Assembly (NCBI GenBank): GCA_019747095.1
Contig: JAIERG010000061.1
Span: 1-47,169 of the forward strand
Direction of reading: 5' to 3'
DNA length: 47,169 bases
From: Caulobacteraceae bacterium
Lineage (GTDB): Bacteria; Pseudomonadota; Alphaproteobacteria; Caulobacterales; Caulobacteraceae
In this document: positions 1 through 8,728 of the stretch, one piece after another
Layout of the letters: each line of letters opens with the position of its first letter
How positions within the stretch are numbered: the first letter of the stretch is position 1
Made by a program: the position numbers and the translations under genes
Notes under the pieces: generated by a model
The model's input: only the letters and a program-made list of their open reading frames with translations
Databases searched by the model: none
What the model was told of the DNA's origin: nothing

Positions 1-1772
1 CGGACGGTGACGACGTTGAACATGCCCGCGTGCATGTGCATCAGCATGTGGCAGTGGAAGGCCCAGTCGCCCGGCGCGTCCGCCGTCAGGTCGAAGGTCA
101 CCTTGGACCCCGGCGCGACATTGACCGTGTGCTTCAGCGGCTGATGCCCGGGCGGCCCGCCGGTCACCAGCTCGAAGAAGTGGCCGTGCAGGTGGATGGG
201 GTGGGCCATCATGGTGTCGTTGACCAGGGTCACCCGCACCCGCTCGTTCCGCTCAAAACGGATCGGCTCGACGATCTCTGAGAACTTGCGCCCGTCGAAG
301 CCCCACATGAACCGTTCCATGTTGCCGGTCAGATGAATCTCCAGGGCTCGCGACGGCGGCCTCTGATCCTTGTTGGGGGCCAGCGACACCAGGTCGGTGT
401 AGACCAGCACCCGGTGCGGCACGTCTTCCAGCCCCATGGGCCGTTCGCCCAGACGGTTGGCCGGGTCCGACGAGATCATGTCGACCCCGACGCCGACCGC
501 CATGCCGGCGGGGGCGTTGTCCGGGTTGCGCATGTCGTGGTCCATGCCTGCGTGACCCATGGCGGCGTGATCCATCGACGCGGCGGCGGGCGCGCCGTGT
601 CCCATGGCGGAATGATCCATTCCGTGTCCCATGGCCGAATGGTCCATCCCGGCCATCCCTCCCATGCCCATGTCGCGCATGGTCAGGGTCGGAACCTCGC
701 GCAGCGGCGGAACCTCGGCCGTCATGCCCGGACGGGGCGCCAGCGTCGCCCGCGCCATGCCGGAGCGATCCACGGACTCGGCGACGAGGGTATAGGCGCG
801 GTCCTCGGTCGGTCGGACGACGACGTCATAGGTCTCGGCGACGGAGATCTGGAACTCGTCGGTCTCGACGGGGCGCACGTTCTCGCCGTCGGCGTTGACC
901 ACTGTCATCGCCAGGCCCGGAATGCGGACGTTGAAGATCGACATGGCCGAGGCATTGATGACCCTCAACCGCACCCTCTCGCCGGGCCGGAACAGGCCGG
1001 TCCAGTTCTCGGTCGGACCATGACCATTGACCAGATAGGTGTAGGTCGTGCCGTTGACGTCGGCGATGTCGCGCGGGTCCATCCGCATCTGACCCCACAT
1101 CCGGCGGTCGGCCAGCGACATGCCGTCCTCGCCGGAGAGCAGGCCCGACAGGGTGGTGCGCGACTGGTTGAAGTAGCCAGGGCTCTTCTTCAGCCGGTCC
1201 AGGATCTCGTGCGGGTGCAGGAAGCTCCAGTCCGACAGGACGATCACATGCTCGCGGTCGTAGGCGACCGGATCGGCCCCCGCCGGATCGATAATCAGCG
1301 GCCCATAGTGGCCCATCGCCTCCTGCAGGTTTGAGTGACTGTGATACCAGAAGGTGCCCGACTGGATGACCGGGAACTCATACTCGAACGTCTCGCCCGG
1401 CCGGATGCCGGGAAAACTGACGCCCGGCACACCGTCCATCTGGAAAGGCAGCAGCACCCCATGCCAGTGGATCGAGGTGTCCTCGTCCAGCGTATTGGTC
1501 ACCGACAGCCGCGCCGTCTGACCTTCGCGCAATCGGATCAGCGGCGCGGGCAGTGTGCCGTTTACGGTGATCGCGTGGCCGGTCCGTCCGCCGACGGTGA
1601 AGGACGAATGGCCGACGCTCAGGCGCACGTCCGGCCCGTCCAGCGTCGCCAGATCGGCGCGCCGGCCCGGCGAACCCGTCTGCGCCCAGGCAGGCAGCAG
1701 GCCTTGCGCTGCCCACGCCGTCGCTGCGCCGCCCAGTCCCTTCAGAAGTCCGCGGCGATTTCGGTCGATCAT
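1..1772 (-). CDS. copA: Copper-resistance multicopper oxidase CopA (3' end outside window)
   Basis: Periplasmic multicopper oxidase that takes part in copper detoxification, probably by oxidising Cu(I). The ATG at 1772 opens a Tat-type signal (RNRRGLLKG, then AWAQ at about 28-31). All four copper-ligand motifs are visible: HWHG near residue 102, HSH near 144, HPIHLHGHFF near 524 and HCHMLMHMHAGM near 573. A Met/His-rich insert (repeats of MDHSAMGHG, residues about 364-414) is typical of the CopA/PcoA family. About 590 codons are in the window and the frame is still open at base 1, only a few residues past the last copper motif, so little is missing. A copB outer-membrane partner would be expected just beyond the left edge. 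The NTF2-like gene is divergent from it. Confidence 0.95.
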   Translation of the reverse strand, partial: MIDRNRRGLLKGLGGAATAWAAQGLLPAWAQTGSPGRRADLATLDGPDVRLSVGHSSFTVGGRTGHAITVNGTLPAPLIRLREGQTARLSVTNTLDEDTSIHWHGVLLPFQMDGVPGVSFPGIRPGETFEYEFPVIQSGTFWYHSHSNLQEAMGHYGPLIIDPAGADPVAYDREHVIVLSDWSFLHPHEILDRLKKSPGYFNQSRTTLSGLLSGEDGMSLADRRMWGQMRMDPRDIADVNGTTYTYLVNGHGPTENWTGLFRPGERVRLRVINASAMSIFNVRIPGLAMTVVNADGENVRPVETDEFQISVAETYDVVVRPTEDRAYTLVAESVDRSGMARATLAPRPGMTAEVPPLREVPTLTMRDMGMGGMAGMDHSAMGHGMDHSAMGHGAPAAASMDHAAMGHAGMDHDMRNPDNAPAGMAVGVGVDMISSDPANRLGERPMGLEDVPHRVLVYTDLVSLAPNKDQRPPSRALEIHLTGNMERFMWGFDGRKFSEIVEPIRFERNERVRVTLVNDTMMAHPIHLHGHFFELVTGGPPGHQPLKHTVNVAPGSKVTFDLTADAPGDWAFHCHMLMHMHAGMFNVVTV

Positions 1773-1795
1773 GGGGTAAGGTCTCGATTCCATAG

Positions 1796-1824
1796 GTGCA
1801 GACTTGCACTGCGTACATTGGTAC
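1796..1824. promoter_or_regulatory. Two short dyads in the copA / NTF2-like divergent promoter
   Basis: The 111-bp divergent gap holds two adjacent perfect inverted repeats: GTGCA-gact-TGCAC (1796-1809) and GTAC-attg-GTAC (1813-1824). On the minus strand a TTGACT (-35-like) hexamer lies just upstream of the second dyad, so that dyad would fall in the promoter spacer. That arrangement is known for metal-responsive MerR-family regulators such as CueR. No regulator gene is in the window and the dyad does not closely match a known CueR box, so the assignment is inference. Confidence 0.3.
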
Positions 1825-1883
1825 AGAGTCAACGGCATGGCCTGCGACCGACTGTCCCTTCATCCGTGCGCCGTTAGGAGCCG

Positions 1884-2366
1884 ATGATAACCCGTCTGAT
1901 CCTCGCCGCCCTTCTGGGCCTCGTCGCCGCGAGCGCCGCAGCGCACGACCGTCCGACCGCCCCGGCGGTCGTCCAGACGGCCGACGCCGCCACGGCCTCG
2001 GCCATCGCGGTCGTGGACGCCTTTCACGAGGCTCTGCGCTCGGGCGAGGCCGACGCCGTCCTCGCGCTTCTTTCAGAGGACGTGGTCGTCCTGGAGACGG
2101 GCGTAGCCGAGCGGTCGCGCGAGGAATACGCCAGTCATCACCTGCCTGCCGACATGGCTTTCGCCGCCGCCACGACCGACGAGGTCAGGCGCCGCGCCGC
2201 CTGGGTCGAAGGCGACATCGCCTGGATCCTGACCGAAGGGCGGACGACCGGCACCTTTAATGACCGGCCGGTCAACAGCTTGAACGCGGAGACGATGATC
2301 CTGCATCGCAGGGCCGACGGTTGGCGCATCCGCCACATCCACTGGTCGTCACGGAACGCGCGCTGA
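1884..2366 (+). CDS. Secreted NTF2-like / DUF4440-type protein
   Basis: A 160-residue protein with a Sec signal peptide (MITRLILAALLGLVAASAAA, cleavage near residue 20). The mature part fits the SnoaL/NTF2-like cone fold: an amphipathic helix (VVDAFHEALRSGEADAVLALL), then alternating strands ending in a Trp-rich tail (DGWRIRHIHWSS). AGGAG lies three bases before the ATG. The gene is divergent from copA and converges on copD with a 3-bp gap, so it belongs physically to the copper cluster. Proteins of this fold are often found next to copper genes in alphaproteobacteria, but their role there is not settled. A small-ligand or copper-related periplasmic function is inference. Confidence 0.8.
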   Translation: MITRLILAALLGLVAASAAAHDRPTAPAVVQTADAATASAIAVVDAFHEALRSGEADAVLALLSEDVVVLETGVAERSREEYASHHLPADMAFAAATTDEVRRRAAWVEGDIAWILTEGRTTGTFNDRPVNSLNAETMILHRRADGWRIRHIHWSSRNAR

Positions 2367-2369
2367 TCC

Positions 2370-3278
2370 TCACATCGATGCCGGCGGCATCTGCACGCCC
2401 ATCGCCGCGACGAGGCCGAGCAGGGCTATCCCGGCGGCCATCTCCACGCCGACGCTGATCCGCAGGCTTTGAACCGCCTCGCCGGTGTCGTCGCCGGCCT
2501 CGATCGCCCGCTCCAGGGCTGGAGTCAGGGTGTAGCGGTTGTGCGAGGCGAGCCAGACCATGATCGTGAACAACAGCAGCTTGGCGAACAGCAGCTGGCC
2601 CCACGCGGAGCTGGCGAGGCGGTCAGATCCTTCCGTCCCGACCAAAAAGGCGGTGTTGACCATGCCGCTGAGTGTCAGCGCCAGCACGGCCGCCGTTCCC
2701 ACGGTCCCGAACCCGGCCAGGGATCGGGCGGAGGCCTCGACTTCGCCTCGCTCACGACGCGCCAGCATCAAGCAGAAGCCGGCGAGGGCCCCCAACCACA
2801 CAGCGGCGGCGAGGGCATGAATGACGTCGGCGATCAGATGGACCAATCCGGCCGCGCCCTCGCTGGACGCCCCGTGGCCGCTCCAGGCGAAACTGGCAGT
2901 GGCCCCGGCGAACGCCACAGCGGCCATCACCGTCACCAAACGTTGCCCCCGGCCTGCGAGCAAAAGCAGCACCCCGAGGAAGGCAAGACCGGCGCGGGCG
3001 ACATGCGCCATCCCCAGGCTTGTCGACTGGATGACGTAGCCGATCGCGGCCACGTCCAGCGCCGCGCCCCATCCTCCGGCCATCATGGCGGTCTGGGCCA
3101 GAAGGCCGCCGACCGCACCGACTGCCAGCAGCAGTCCCGAAAGCACGACCGTCGAGCGCCATGCGGTTTCCGCCGAGGTCGCCGGGCAATACAGTCGAAA
3201 CAGAGGCAGCCCCAGAGCCACCACGGCGACTGCGTACTGAAGCCACCGGAACAGGACGACGATCAGATCGATTGGCAC
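2370..3278 (-). CDS. copD: Copper resistance membrane protein CopD
   Basis: Inner-membrane protein of 302 residues with about eight hydrophobic segments. It matches the CopD family: an N-terminal membrane half beginning LIVVLFRWLQY, then the CopD domain with HLIADVIHALAAAVWLG (about 147-163) and the family hallmark LASHNRYTLTPAL (about 243-255). CopD is thought to work with periplasmic CopC in moving copper across the inner membrane. The start is a GTG at 3278, two bases past the copC stop (1-bp gap), so the two genes are almost certainly co-transcribed and translationally coupled. Confidence 0.92.
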   Translation of the reverse strand: MPIDLIVVLFRWLQYAVAVVALGLPLFRLYCPATSAETAWRSTVVLSGLLLAVGAVGGLLAQTAMMAGGWGAALDVAAIGYVIQSTSLGMAHVARAGLAFLGVLLLLAGRGQRLVTVMAAVAFAGATASFAWSGHGASSEGAAGLVHLIADVIHALAAAVWLGALAGFCLMLARRERGEVEASARSLAGFGTVGTAAVLALTLSGMVNTAFLVGTEGSDRLASSAWGQLLFAKLLLFTIMVWLASHNRYTLTPALERAIEAGDDTGEAVQSLRISVGVEMAAGIALLGLVAAMGVQMPPASM

Positions 3279-3279
3279 G

Positions 3280-3639
3280 TCAGCGGACGGTGAAGCTGTA
3301 TGTTCCAGTCATGCGGTGTCCGTCAGCCGCCGCGATCGCCCAGGTCACCCGATAGGTCCCGGTCGCAAGCGGCGCAGCGAACGACCCTGTAAGGGTCTTT
3401 CCGTCGTCCGACACGGATCGGGTCACCGGGACTGTCCGACCGCGACCATCCTCAACCTCGATGCTCGAGAACGGAGCGGCGAACCGCTCGCTGAAGGTGA
3501 GCGCGACAGTACGCGGAGCGCTGACGGTCGATCCATCAGCGGGAGTCGCGGCCAGAAGTCGCGCGTGCGCCGCGGCTGGAGACGCCGAAGCGACCAGCGC
3601 CGCTGCGCCTGCCAAGGACAGAATGCGATTGGAGAACAC
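3280..3639 (-). CDS. copC: Periplasmic copper-binding protein CopC
   Basis: A 119-residue exported copper chaperone with a signal peptide ending SPAAA at about residue 24. The mature protein then begins HARLLAATPADGS, so His is the first mature residue, as in the Cu(II) site of CopC proteins. The C-terminal strand AADGHRMTGTYSFTVR supplies the Asp-Gly-His partner of that site. The Met-rich Cu(I) loop is absent, so this looks like the Cu(II)-only version of the family. It is first gene of the copC-copD operon. Confidence 0.93.
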   Translation of the reverse strand: MFSNRILSLAGAAALVASASPAAAHARLLAATPADGSTVSAPRTVALTFSERFAAPFSSIEVEDGRGRTVPVTRSVSDDGKTLTGSFAAPLATGTYRVTWAIAAADGHRMTGTYSFTVR

Positions 3640-3671
3640 GTTTCAGAGGCCTTTCACGAGCCGGGCACCAG

Positions 3672-3689
3672 CTGGTCTTGGTAGACCAG
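3672..3689. promoter_or_regulatory. Perfect inverted repeat upstream of copC
   Basis: CTGGTCT-tggt-AGACCAG, 7-bp arms with a 4-nt loop, lies 33 bp upstream of the copC start. It could be an operator for copper-responsive control or a hairpin in the leader. No matching copy was seen before copA, so a shared regulator is not shown. Confidence 0.3.
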
Positions 3690-3850
3690 TAATCCTTACC
3701 AACCCGGCCTAGCATAGCCTGGAACACAACATCTTCGATGTCTTCGGCGACGCCGATGAACATGCGCCGAATCACGCGTCAGCACTTGGCAGAGAGCGGC
3801 CCCGCCGAAGATCGGCTCTGAGCCAGAAACGGCCTCATGGCCGTCCCACT

Positions 3851-4205
3851 GGGCACCTACCTAACCCCAAGCGGAAGCGCCTTCCGGCTTAGCATGACCG
3901 GGCGTCAAAGCTAGCGCTACTCTCGAACGGTGGTGCCGCTTAGGTGACTCGAACACCTGACCCCCTCATTACGAATTCAGCTGAAGGATTGAGCTGGAAG
4001 CATGCCCACAAAGGGTTTGTGGGCCAAAGGCGACCGGTGCTCTCGCGGCCCCCAGCCCCTTCCCAGACTGGCCGAACGGCCTCTTGTGGCACCTCCCAAG
4101 CTAACGATCTTTAGCTGGGAGAGCCGTCGAAATTCGACCTGCGCCATACCTGTAAGGCGCCTGTTCAGAAACGACTTCAACCAAAGTCCGGTTTGTGGGC
4201 GTTGC
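3851..4205 (-). repeat. Displaced tRNA-Thr 3' half plus element-end repeat (att copy A)
   Basis: This explains most of the 598-bp gene-free stretch 3640-4237. Bases 3931-3976 are identical to the 3' 46 nt of tRNA-Thr(CGT) at 19807-19852, from anticodon loop to CCA, with no 5' half. Bases 3851-3930 are a diverged, co-linear copy of the region downstream of the tRNA, including the CGGAAG-cgc-CTTCCG hairpin at the same 45-bp distance. Bases 3977-4199 match 16783-17005 without indels, and include a conserved hairpin (4095-4119) and the last codons of the small protein found intact at 16983-17198 (frame ends PDFG then TGA at 4177). It is best read as the outermost attachment-site scar of an integrated array. 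Bases 3640-3850 hold only the copC leader. Confidence 0.8.
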
Positions 4206-4237
4206 GCCGCAGATGGCTCGGCAAGTCGTTTCCGCCG

Positions 4238-4903
4238 CTAAACACGGAGCCGACCCTGCTGCATGGCGACATAGACAGCCTCACCGCGCGAGTTGACCGC
4301 GAGCTTGCGGTAGATGGCCTTGACGTGGTTGCCCACCGTCAGGGGCGAGATTCCCAGTGAGCGCGCAGCCTCTTTGTAGCTTTGGCCAAGCGCGAAGACC
4401 TGCAGGAGCTCGATCTCGCGGGGCGTTAGGCGCTCCTGAGGAGTATCGTTGGCGGGAACAGCGACGGGCTCGGACTGACGTAGGCGGTCCAGCAGGTAGA
4501 CTGCGGCCGATGCGCTGATGGGAGCCCCGCCCATCAGGGTCACCTGAATACCCTCGACGACGGCCTCGGGCGTGCTGTCTTTCAGGAGATAGCCGTCCGC
4601 GCCCGCGCTGAGTGCCGCGACCACGGTGTCCCTGTCACCAAACGCTGTAACCACAAGAACCTTGCAGCCCGAGCCACGCTTCAGTTCGGGGATGAAGTCC
4701 AGCCCGCTCCCATCAGGCAATCCAATGTCGCTCAGCACGATGTCTGGGTCCAGTTGGACAATGCGCTGAGCTTCGGCGAGGCTCGACGCGGTGGCGCAGA
4801 CGACCAATGAGGGCGAGGCGGAGACGATCTCGGTGAAGTGTGTCAGGACGTTGGGGTCGTCCTCGATGATAGCCACACGACGGGGGGCGTCCTCTTGCAT
4901 CAT
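4238..4903 (-). CDS. NarL/FixJ-type response regulator
   Basis: DNA-binding response regulator, 221 residues. The receiver has the acidic pair (EDD, 14-16), the phospho-acceptor Asp at about 59 (VLSDIGLPDGSG) and the conserved Lys near 108 (YLLKDS). The LuxR-type helix-turn-helix is at about 158-217 (LTPREIELLQVFALG, then ISPLTVGNHVKAIYRKL). Its ATG overlaps the stop of the upstream kinase by 4 bp, so the two form a cognate pair. Its stop lies about 40 bp from the element-end repeat, which makes it the outermost gene of the integrated region. The target genes are unknown; the secreted and membrane proteins at 7033-9349 are plausible by proximity only. Confidence 0.93.
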   Translation of the reverse strand: MMQEDAPRRVAIIEDDPNVLTHFTEIVSASPSLVVCATASSLAEAQRIVQLDPDIVLSDIGLPDGSGLDFIPELKRGSGCKVLVVTAFGDRDTVVAALSAGADGYLLKDSTPEAVVEGIQVTLMGGAPISASAAVYLLDRLRQSEPVAVPANDTPQERLTPREIELLQVFALGQSYKEAARSLGISPLTVGNHVKAIYRKLAVNSRGEAVYVAMQQGRLRV

Positions 4904-6783
4904 GCTTCTTTCGGGTAACGGGGCAGAAGGAGATCGATGCCGGTACCGGTCCTGGAGGAGTCGATCTGAAGTTGGCCGCCGATGAGGTTGGCGCGCGCGG
5001 TCATGTTTCGGAGGCCGTGACCGGATGTGCCCGGTTCGGAGATGCCCTTGCCATTGTCGCGGATAGTCAGCGACACAGTGTCGTCGTCAGGATCGGCACC
5101 GACGACGATGTCGATCCTGGTCCCTCCGGAGTGCTTGAGGGCATTGGTGACGGCCTCCTGAAGGATTCGGAAGATCTGAAGGACTGTGCGCGGTGAGTAG
5201 TCAGGCAAGCTGATTTCCGGCGGGATCGACCAGACCATCTGGAAACCTGCTGCCTCAATTCGCGGGCGCACACGGTCCTGGAAGGTGGTCAGCGCCAAGG
5301 CGAGGGACTCGCCGACCGAGTCCATCGAGTCGATCATCAGGCGCATCTCGTCGATGACCGACTGCAAGCCCTCTGCGACCGAAGCCGGATCAGCCTTTCC
5401 ACGCCGCGCCGCCAGCAGCATGCCCATCAGTTGGCTCCCCAGACCGTCGTGCATGTCGCGCATGATGCGACGGCGCTCCTCGTCATGAGCTTGCTGGCGG
5501 ACCGCTTCGCGTTCTCTCGCATGAGCCTGAGCCAGTTCCGCCTCACGCACGGCCAGTCGTTCGCCGAGCAACTGGTTCAAGCTCATGGCCGATCGGAACA
5601 GGGTGAAGTTGCGCTGGATGAAGGCGACGACCAGCGCAAGGAGCAAGACCGGCGCGGAGTCGACGACGTACTTGCCCTCGTTGATGTTGAAGTACGCCCC
5701 GAGGGCATCCAGTACGACGCAGACGGCGACGATGGTCAGCAATCCCGCCTCGATCCTACGATCCTCGTCCGCAGTCGCAAAGTGCAGGATCAGCCGCAGA
5801 ACGACGGCGGCTCCCATGAAGGTGGTCAGGGCAGACCAGGCCACGCCGGGGATGTCATATGCTTGCGGCATGGGCACAAAGGCCAGACAAGCCGTGGTAC
5901 CGGCAACAAAGACCAGCCAGACCGCCGCTGCGCCTGGTTGAAGCCAACGCAGGGGCCGCCGTGTCCAGGCATCGACAAACCCGAGTAGAGCTACCGAGAG
6001 CAAGCTGTTTGTCGCGAAGAAGGCGACGATCCTCGCAATGCCGCCGATTGGATAATCCAGGACAAGGGCGTAGGCGGCCAGACCGCTCCACGCGAAGCAC
6101 AGTGTGGCCAACCAGGTCGCGAAAGCCCGTTCCTGTGACCTGAACGCCATGACGATCGCGAACAGACCAAGGATGAACGTGGTCCATCCCCCAATCAGTA
6201 TGCTCTCATTCGTCTGCCAGAGACGGCGTGCCGCCCATGTCTTCACCTGGTCCGCGGGCGCCAGGATGGGAGTGTAGAGGTCCGTATAGGGCAAGCCGTC
6301 CCGCACAGTGATGAAGCTGACTGTGTTCACACCTGTTAGGAGCAATCCTGAGGGAACAAGGACCACACGGCCCTTCTGGCCCTGAAACGTCTGTCGCCCG
6401 ATTGTCATTGATCCATCGGCCGCGACGACGGAGCCGTTGACCAGAAGGATCATGTTGTCGACCTGCTGATAGGCCAGCAGACCCAGGCCCTGCTCGGGGA
6501 CCTCATCCAGAACGAAGTCCAGCTTGAGGGACAGGTAAACAGGGTCGCAACAGTCTGTGTACGGCAGGGTGACTGTCCGATGCGTTGCAGCTTCGGCAGC
6601 CTCGAGGGTCGGGGCGGACAGTTCCGCCAGCCGAATGTCGCTGAACGTGACGCGGTCGAGTTCGCCAGCGGACTGGACCGAGAGGAGAGGCTGATAGACG
6701 CCGAACCAGAACAACGCCTGAACCAGCAGGACGATGGTCGCAAACAGCAGAAGCCGACGATGCTTTGGAGTTCCTGGCGTCAT
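4900..6783 (-). CDS. 7TM sensor histidine kinase (HisKA_3 / HATPase_c)
   Basis: Membrane sensor kinase of about 627 residues. It starts with a transmembrane helix (about 9-30), followed by a periplasmic region (to about 185) containing a CC pair (TDCCDPVY), then about seven membrane helices (190-395) in the 7TMR-DISM arrangement. A coiled coil (405-435) leads to the HisKA_3 dimerisation domain with RDMHDGLG (phospho-His near 445), and an HATPase domain with ILQEAVTNALKHSGG and DNGKGI. This is the NarX/DegS class, which pairs with LuxR-type regulators such as the one overlapping it. I chose the ATG at 6783; a GTG at 6792 is in frame. The signal sensed is unknown. Confidence 0.92.
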   Translation of the reverse strand: MTPGTPKHRRLLLFATIVLLVQALFWFGVYQPLLSVQSAGELDRVTFSDIRLAELSAPTLEAAEAATHRTVTLPYTDCCDPVYLSLKLDFVLDEVPEQGLGLLAYQQVDNMILLVNGSVVAADGSMTIGRQTFQGQKGRVVLVPSGLLLTGVNTVSFITVRDGLPYTDLYTPILAPADQVKTWAARRLWQTNESILIGGWTTFILGLFAIVMAFRSQERAFATWLATLCFAWSGLAAYALVLDYPIGGIARIVAFFATNSLLSVALLGFVDAWTRRPLRWLQPGAAAVWLVFVAGTTACLAFVPMPQAYDIPGVAWSALTTFMGAAVVLRLILHFATADEDRRIEAGLLTIVAVCVVLDALGAYFNINEGKYVVDSAPVLLLALVVAFIQRNFTLFRSAMSLNQLLGERLAVREAELAQAHAREREAVRQQAHDEERRRIMRDMHDGLGSQLMGMLLAARRGKADPASVAEGLQSVIDEMRLMIDSMDSVGESLALALTTFQDRVRPRIEAAGFQMVWSIPPEISLPDYSPRTVLQIFRILQEAVTNALKHSGGTRIDIVVGADPDDDTVSLTIRDNGKGISEPGTSGHGLRNMTARANLIGGQLQIDSSRTGTGIDLLLPRYPKEA

Positions 6784-7032
6784 GACCGCCACGCTGCAGG
6801 GACCAGACCGTGGGCGTCAGAGGTCACCGGCCCCACTTCGCGATCGCGCGGCGAAAACCTCATCATGATGAACCTTCCCTGAAAGACGGCTGTTCGGCGA
6901 CCACCATATCCATGGCGGTGGTTGGCCCCCACGGCCAAGCTCTAGACCGGCGCTCTCCAAAGGGCGATCCGGCGTGTTCGGAACGCTCAGCCCAATCACG
7001 GCACATTCGTGCCTGTTCGTGAGCAACCCACC

Positions 7033-7494
7033 ATGAAATCCTCTGTTCTCTTCCCCGCGATCGCAGCGCTCCTGACCCTCGCTGCGTCTCCAGTTCTGGC
7101 CCAGAATGCGGGCCTGACCGCCAACGCCGGCGAGATCCGTCTGAACGCTGGCTTCACCCCCGATCCGTATACGGTGTCCGTGGTCGCCGGCGGGAGCATC
7201 AATGGCGGGGCCCTTCCCGGGGCCTGCACGGGCATGATCAGCGACGCCCCCGATTTCGAGGTTAGCTATTCGGCAGGCAGCTTCCCCTTGGTGTTCCGCA
7301 CTCTGTCCTCGGAAGACACGACGCTCATCATCAACGGGCCGGATGGAAGCTGGTATTGTGACGATGACAGCTACGGTGACGGTGACGCCGAGGTCCGGTT
7401 CAACCGCCCCAGCAGCGGTGTCTACGACATCTGGGTGGGCACCTTCGGTGGTGGGACCGCCTCCGCAACTCTGGTGATCACAGAGACGCCCTGA
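7033..7494 (+). CDS. Secreted beta-sandwich protein (PPC-like)
   Basis: A 153-residue exported protein with a clear signal peptide (MKSSVLFPAIAALLTLAASPVLAQ). The mature part is beta-rich and reads like a bacterial pre-peptidase C-terminal type sandwich: FPLVFRTLSSEDTTLIINGPDG, then an acidic turn (DDDSYGDGDAEVRF), then SGVYDIWVGTFGGG and a closing strand SATLVITETP. Cys residues near 68 and 112 may form a disulfide. An in-frame GTG at 7009 would extend it, but the signal peptide argues for the ATG at 7033. No catalytic motif is seen. It could be a periplasmic or surface-binding module; the function is not known. Confidence 0.75.
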   Translation: MKSSVLFPAIAALLTLAASPVLAQNAGLTANAGEIRLNAGFTPDPYTVSVVAGGSINGGALPGACTGMISDAPDFEVSYSAGSFPLVFRTLSSEDTTLIINGPDGSWYCDDDSYGDGDAEVRFNRPSSGVYDIWVGTFGGGTASATLVITETP

Positions 7495-7591
7495 CCAGCG
7501 GCTCTCACATTCGGGTGCGTATCACGGCTGGGCTCACCAGAGCCCAGCGACCTTTCCCTGATCAACGCTTCTGCCCTCGATCGGAGCAGCC

Positions 7592-8728
7592 ATGCCTGAC
7601 TCGCATCGCGTGACAACGCGCGAAAACTATTTCCAGCGTTTGGGGAGCAGCCTGATCGGTGCGCTGATCGGTCTGGTTCTGCTGATTGTCGCCTCGATCG
7701 TTCTGTTCTGGAACGAAGGACGTGCCGTGGATGCATCGCGCGGGCTGGATGCGGGGTCGCGCGCAGTGGTCAGCCTTTCGGCACCCACCATAGACGCCTC
7801 CCGAGATGGCGCGCTGATCCACATGTCGGGCAATGCGGTCACCACCGCCCCTCTCATTGATCCTGCCACCGGCGCAGCGTTTCCGGCGACCCTGACGCTG
7901 GTCCGTCAGGTCGAGATGTATCAGTGGATCGAAACGGCGACCTCCGAGACCGAGGAAAAGCTGGGCGGGACCCAGGAGACCACGACCACCTACACCTATG
8001 CCAAAGGGTGGTCGGAACAGCAGCAGGACAGCGCGTCCTTCCAGGTTCCAGCAGGGCACAGCAATCCGGCCATGCCGTTCGCCAATGGTCGTGTAAATGC
8101 ATCGGACGCCCGGCTGGGGGACTTCCTGCTGCCGGAGGGTGTTCTCGAGCGGCTCGATGGAGAGAGCCCTGCCCTGCCGCCCGTGACCCCCGAGGGTTGG
8201 CGTGTCGAGGGTGGACAGCTCTACAGGGGGGCGGGCTCTGCGGCCCAGCCTCAGGTCGGCGATCTGCGTGTCACCTACACGCCGCTGGCGTCGAATACTC
8301 CGGTGTCGGTCGTGGGCCGCCAGGACGGACAGACACTCGCGGGCTGGGTTCGTCCCGGTTCCGATTTTCCGGTGCTGCTGGCCAGCCGTGGCTTGATCGG
8401 TGCAGACCTCATGATCGAGGCCGAGAAAGGTCAGCAACAGGCCATGACCTGGGTCTTTCGCGGCCTCGGGCTCGTACTGAGCATCATCGGCTTCACCCTG
8501 CTTCTCAACCCGCTTCGGGCAATTGCCAATGTCGTTCCCCTCGTCGCTTCGGTGATCGGCGCAGGAACCGGGATCATCGGCTTTGCACTCGGCGTGCTTC
8601 TGACGACGGTCGTGATCGCTGTGGCGTGGTTTGCCGTGAGGCCCCTTCTGTCGGTCGTCCTCGTCGCGACCGGGATTTGCGTCTGGCTCGGCGTGCGTCT
8701 CGTCGCCCGCAGACGCAAGGCCGCCTGA
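7592..8728 (+). CDS. TMEM43 family membrane protein
   Basis: A 378-residue homologue of the TMEM43/LUMA family, which also occurs in animals. An N-terminal membrane helix (GALIGLVLLIVASIVLFWNEGRA, about 23-45) ends in the characteristic WNEGRA. A large non-cytoplasmic domain follows with family features (VEMYQWIE near 110, then TTTTYTYAKGWSE), and three or four helices close the C-terminus (about 285-370). GGAG sits five bases before the ATG. The family is predicted to sit in the membrane with a large lumenal/periplasmic domain; its bacterial function is not known. It follows the PPC-like secreted gene and precedes another exported protein in the same orientation. Confidence 0.88.
   Translation: MPDSHRVTTRENYFQRLGSSLIGALIGLVLLIVASIVLFWNEGRAVDASRGLDAGSRAVVSLSAPTIDASRDGALIHMSGNAVTTAPLIDPATGAAFPATLTLVRQVEMYQWIETATSETEEKLGGTQETTTTYTYAKGWSEQQQDSASFQVPAGHSNPAMPFANGRVNASDARLGDFLLPEGVLERLDGESPALPPVTPEGWRVEGGQLYRGAGSAAQPQVGDLRVTYTPLASNTPVSVVGRQDGQTLAGWVRPGSDFPVLLASRGLIGADLMIEAEKGQQQAMTWVFRGLGLVLSIIGFTLLLNPLRAIANVVPLVASVIGAGTGIIGFALGVLLTTVVIAVAWFAVRPLLSVVLVATGICVWLGVRLVARRRKAA

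Noticed and set aside
333-1334. Long plus-strand frame opposite copA
   Set aside because: Its product is a His/Arg-rich antisense shadow of copA, whose minus-strand frame has all copper-oxidase motifs.
3931-3976. A second tRNA-Thr gene or tRNA pseudogene of independent origin
   Set aside because: There is no 5' half (no acceptor 5' strand or D arm), and the same truncation with the same flanks recurs at 16737. An attachment-site duplicate explains it better.
4002-4241. Frame within the element-end repeat, with similar frames at 3977-4180
   Set aside because: Their translations recur at the other repeat copies only because the DNA is repeated; copy B has a stop in the corresponding frame.
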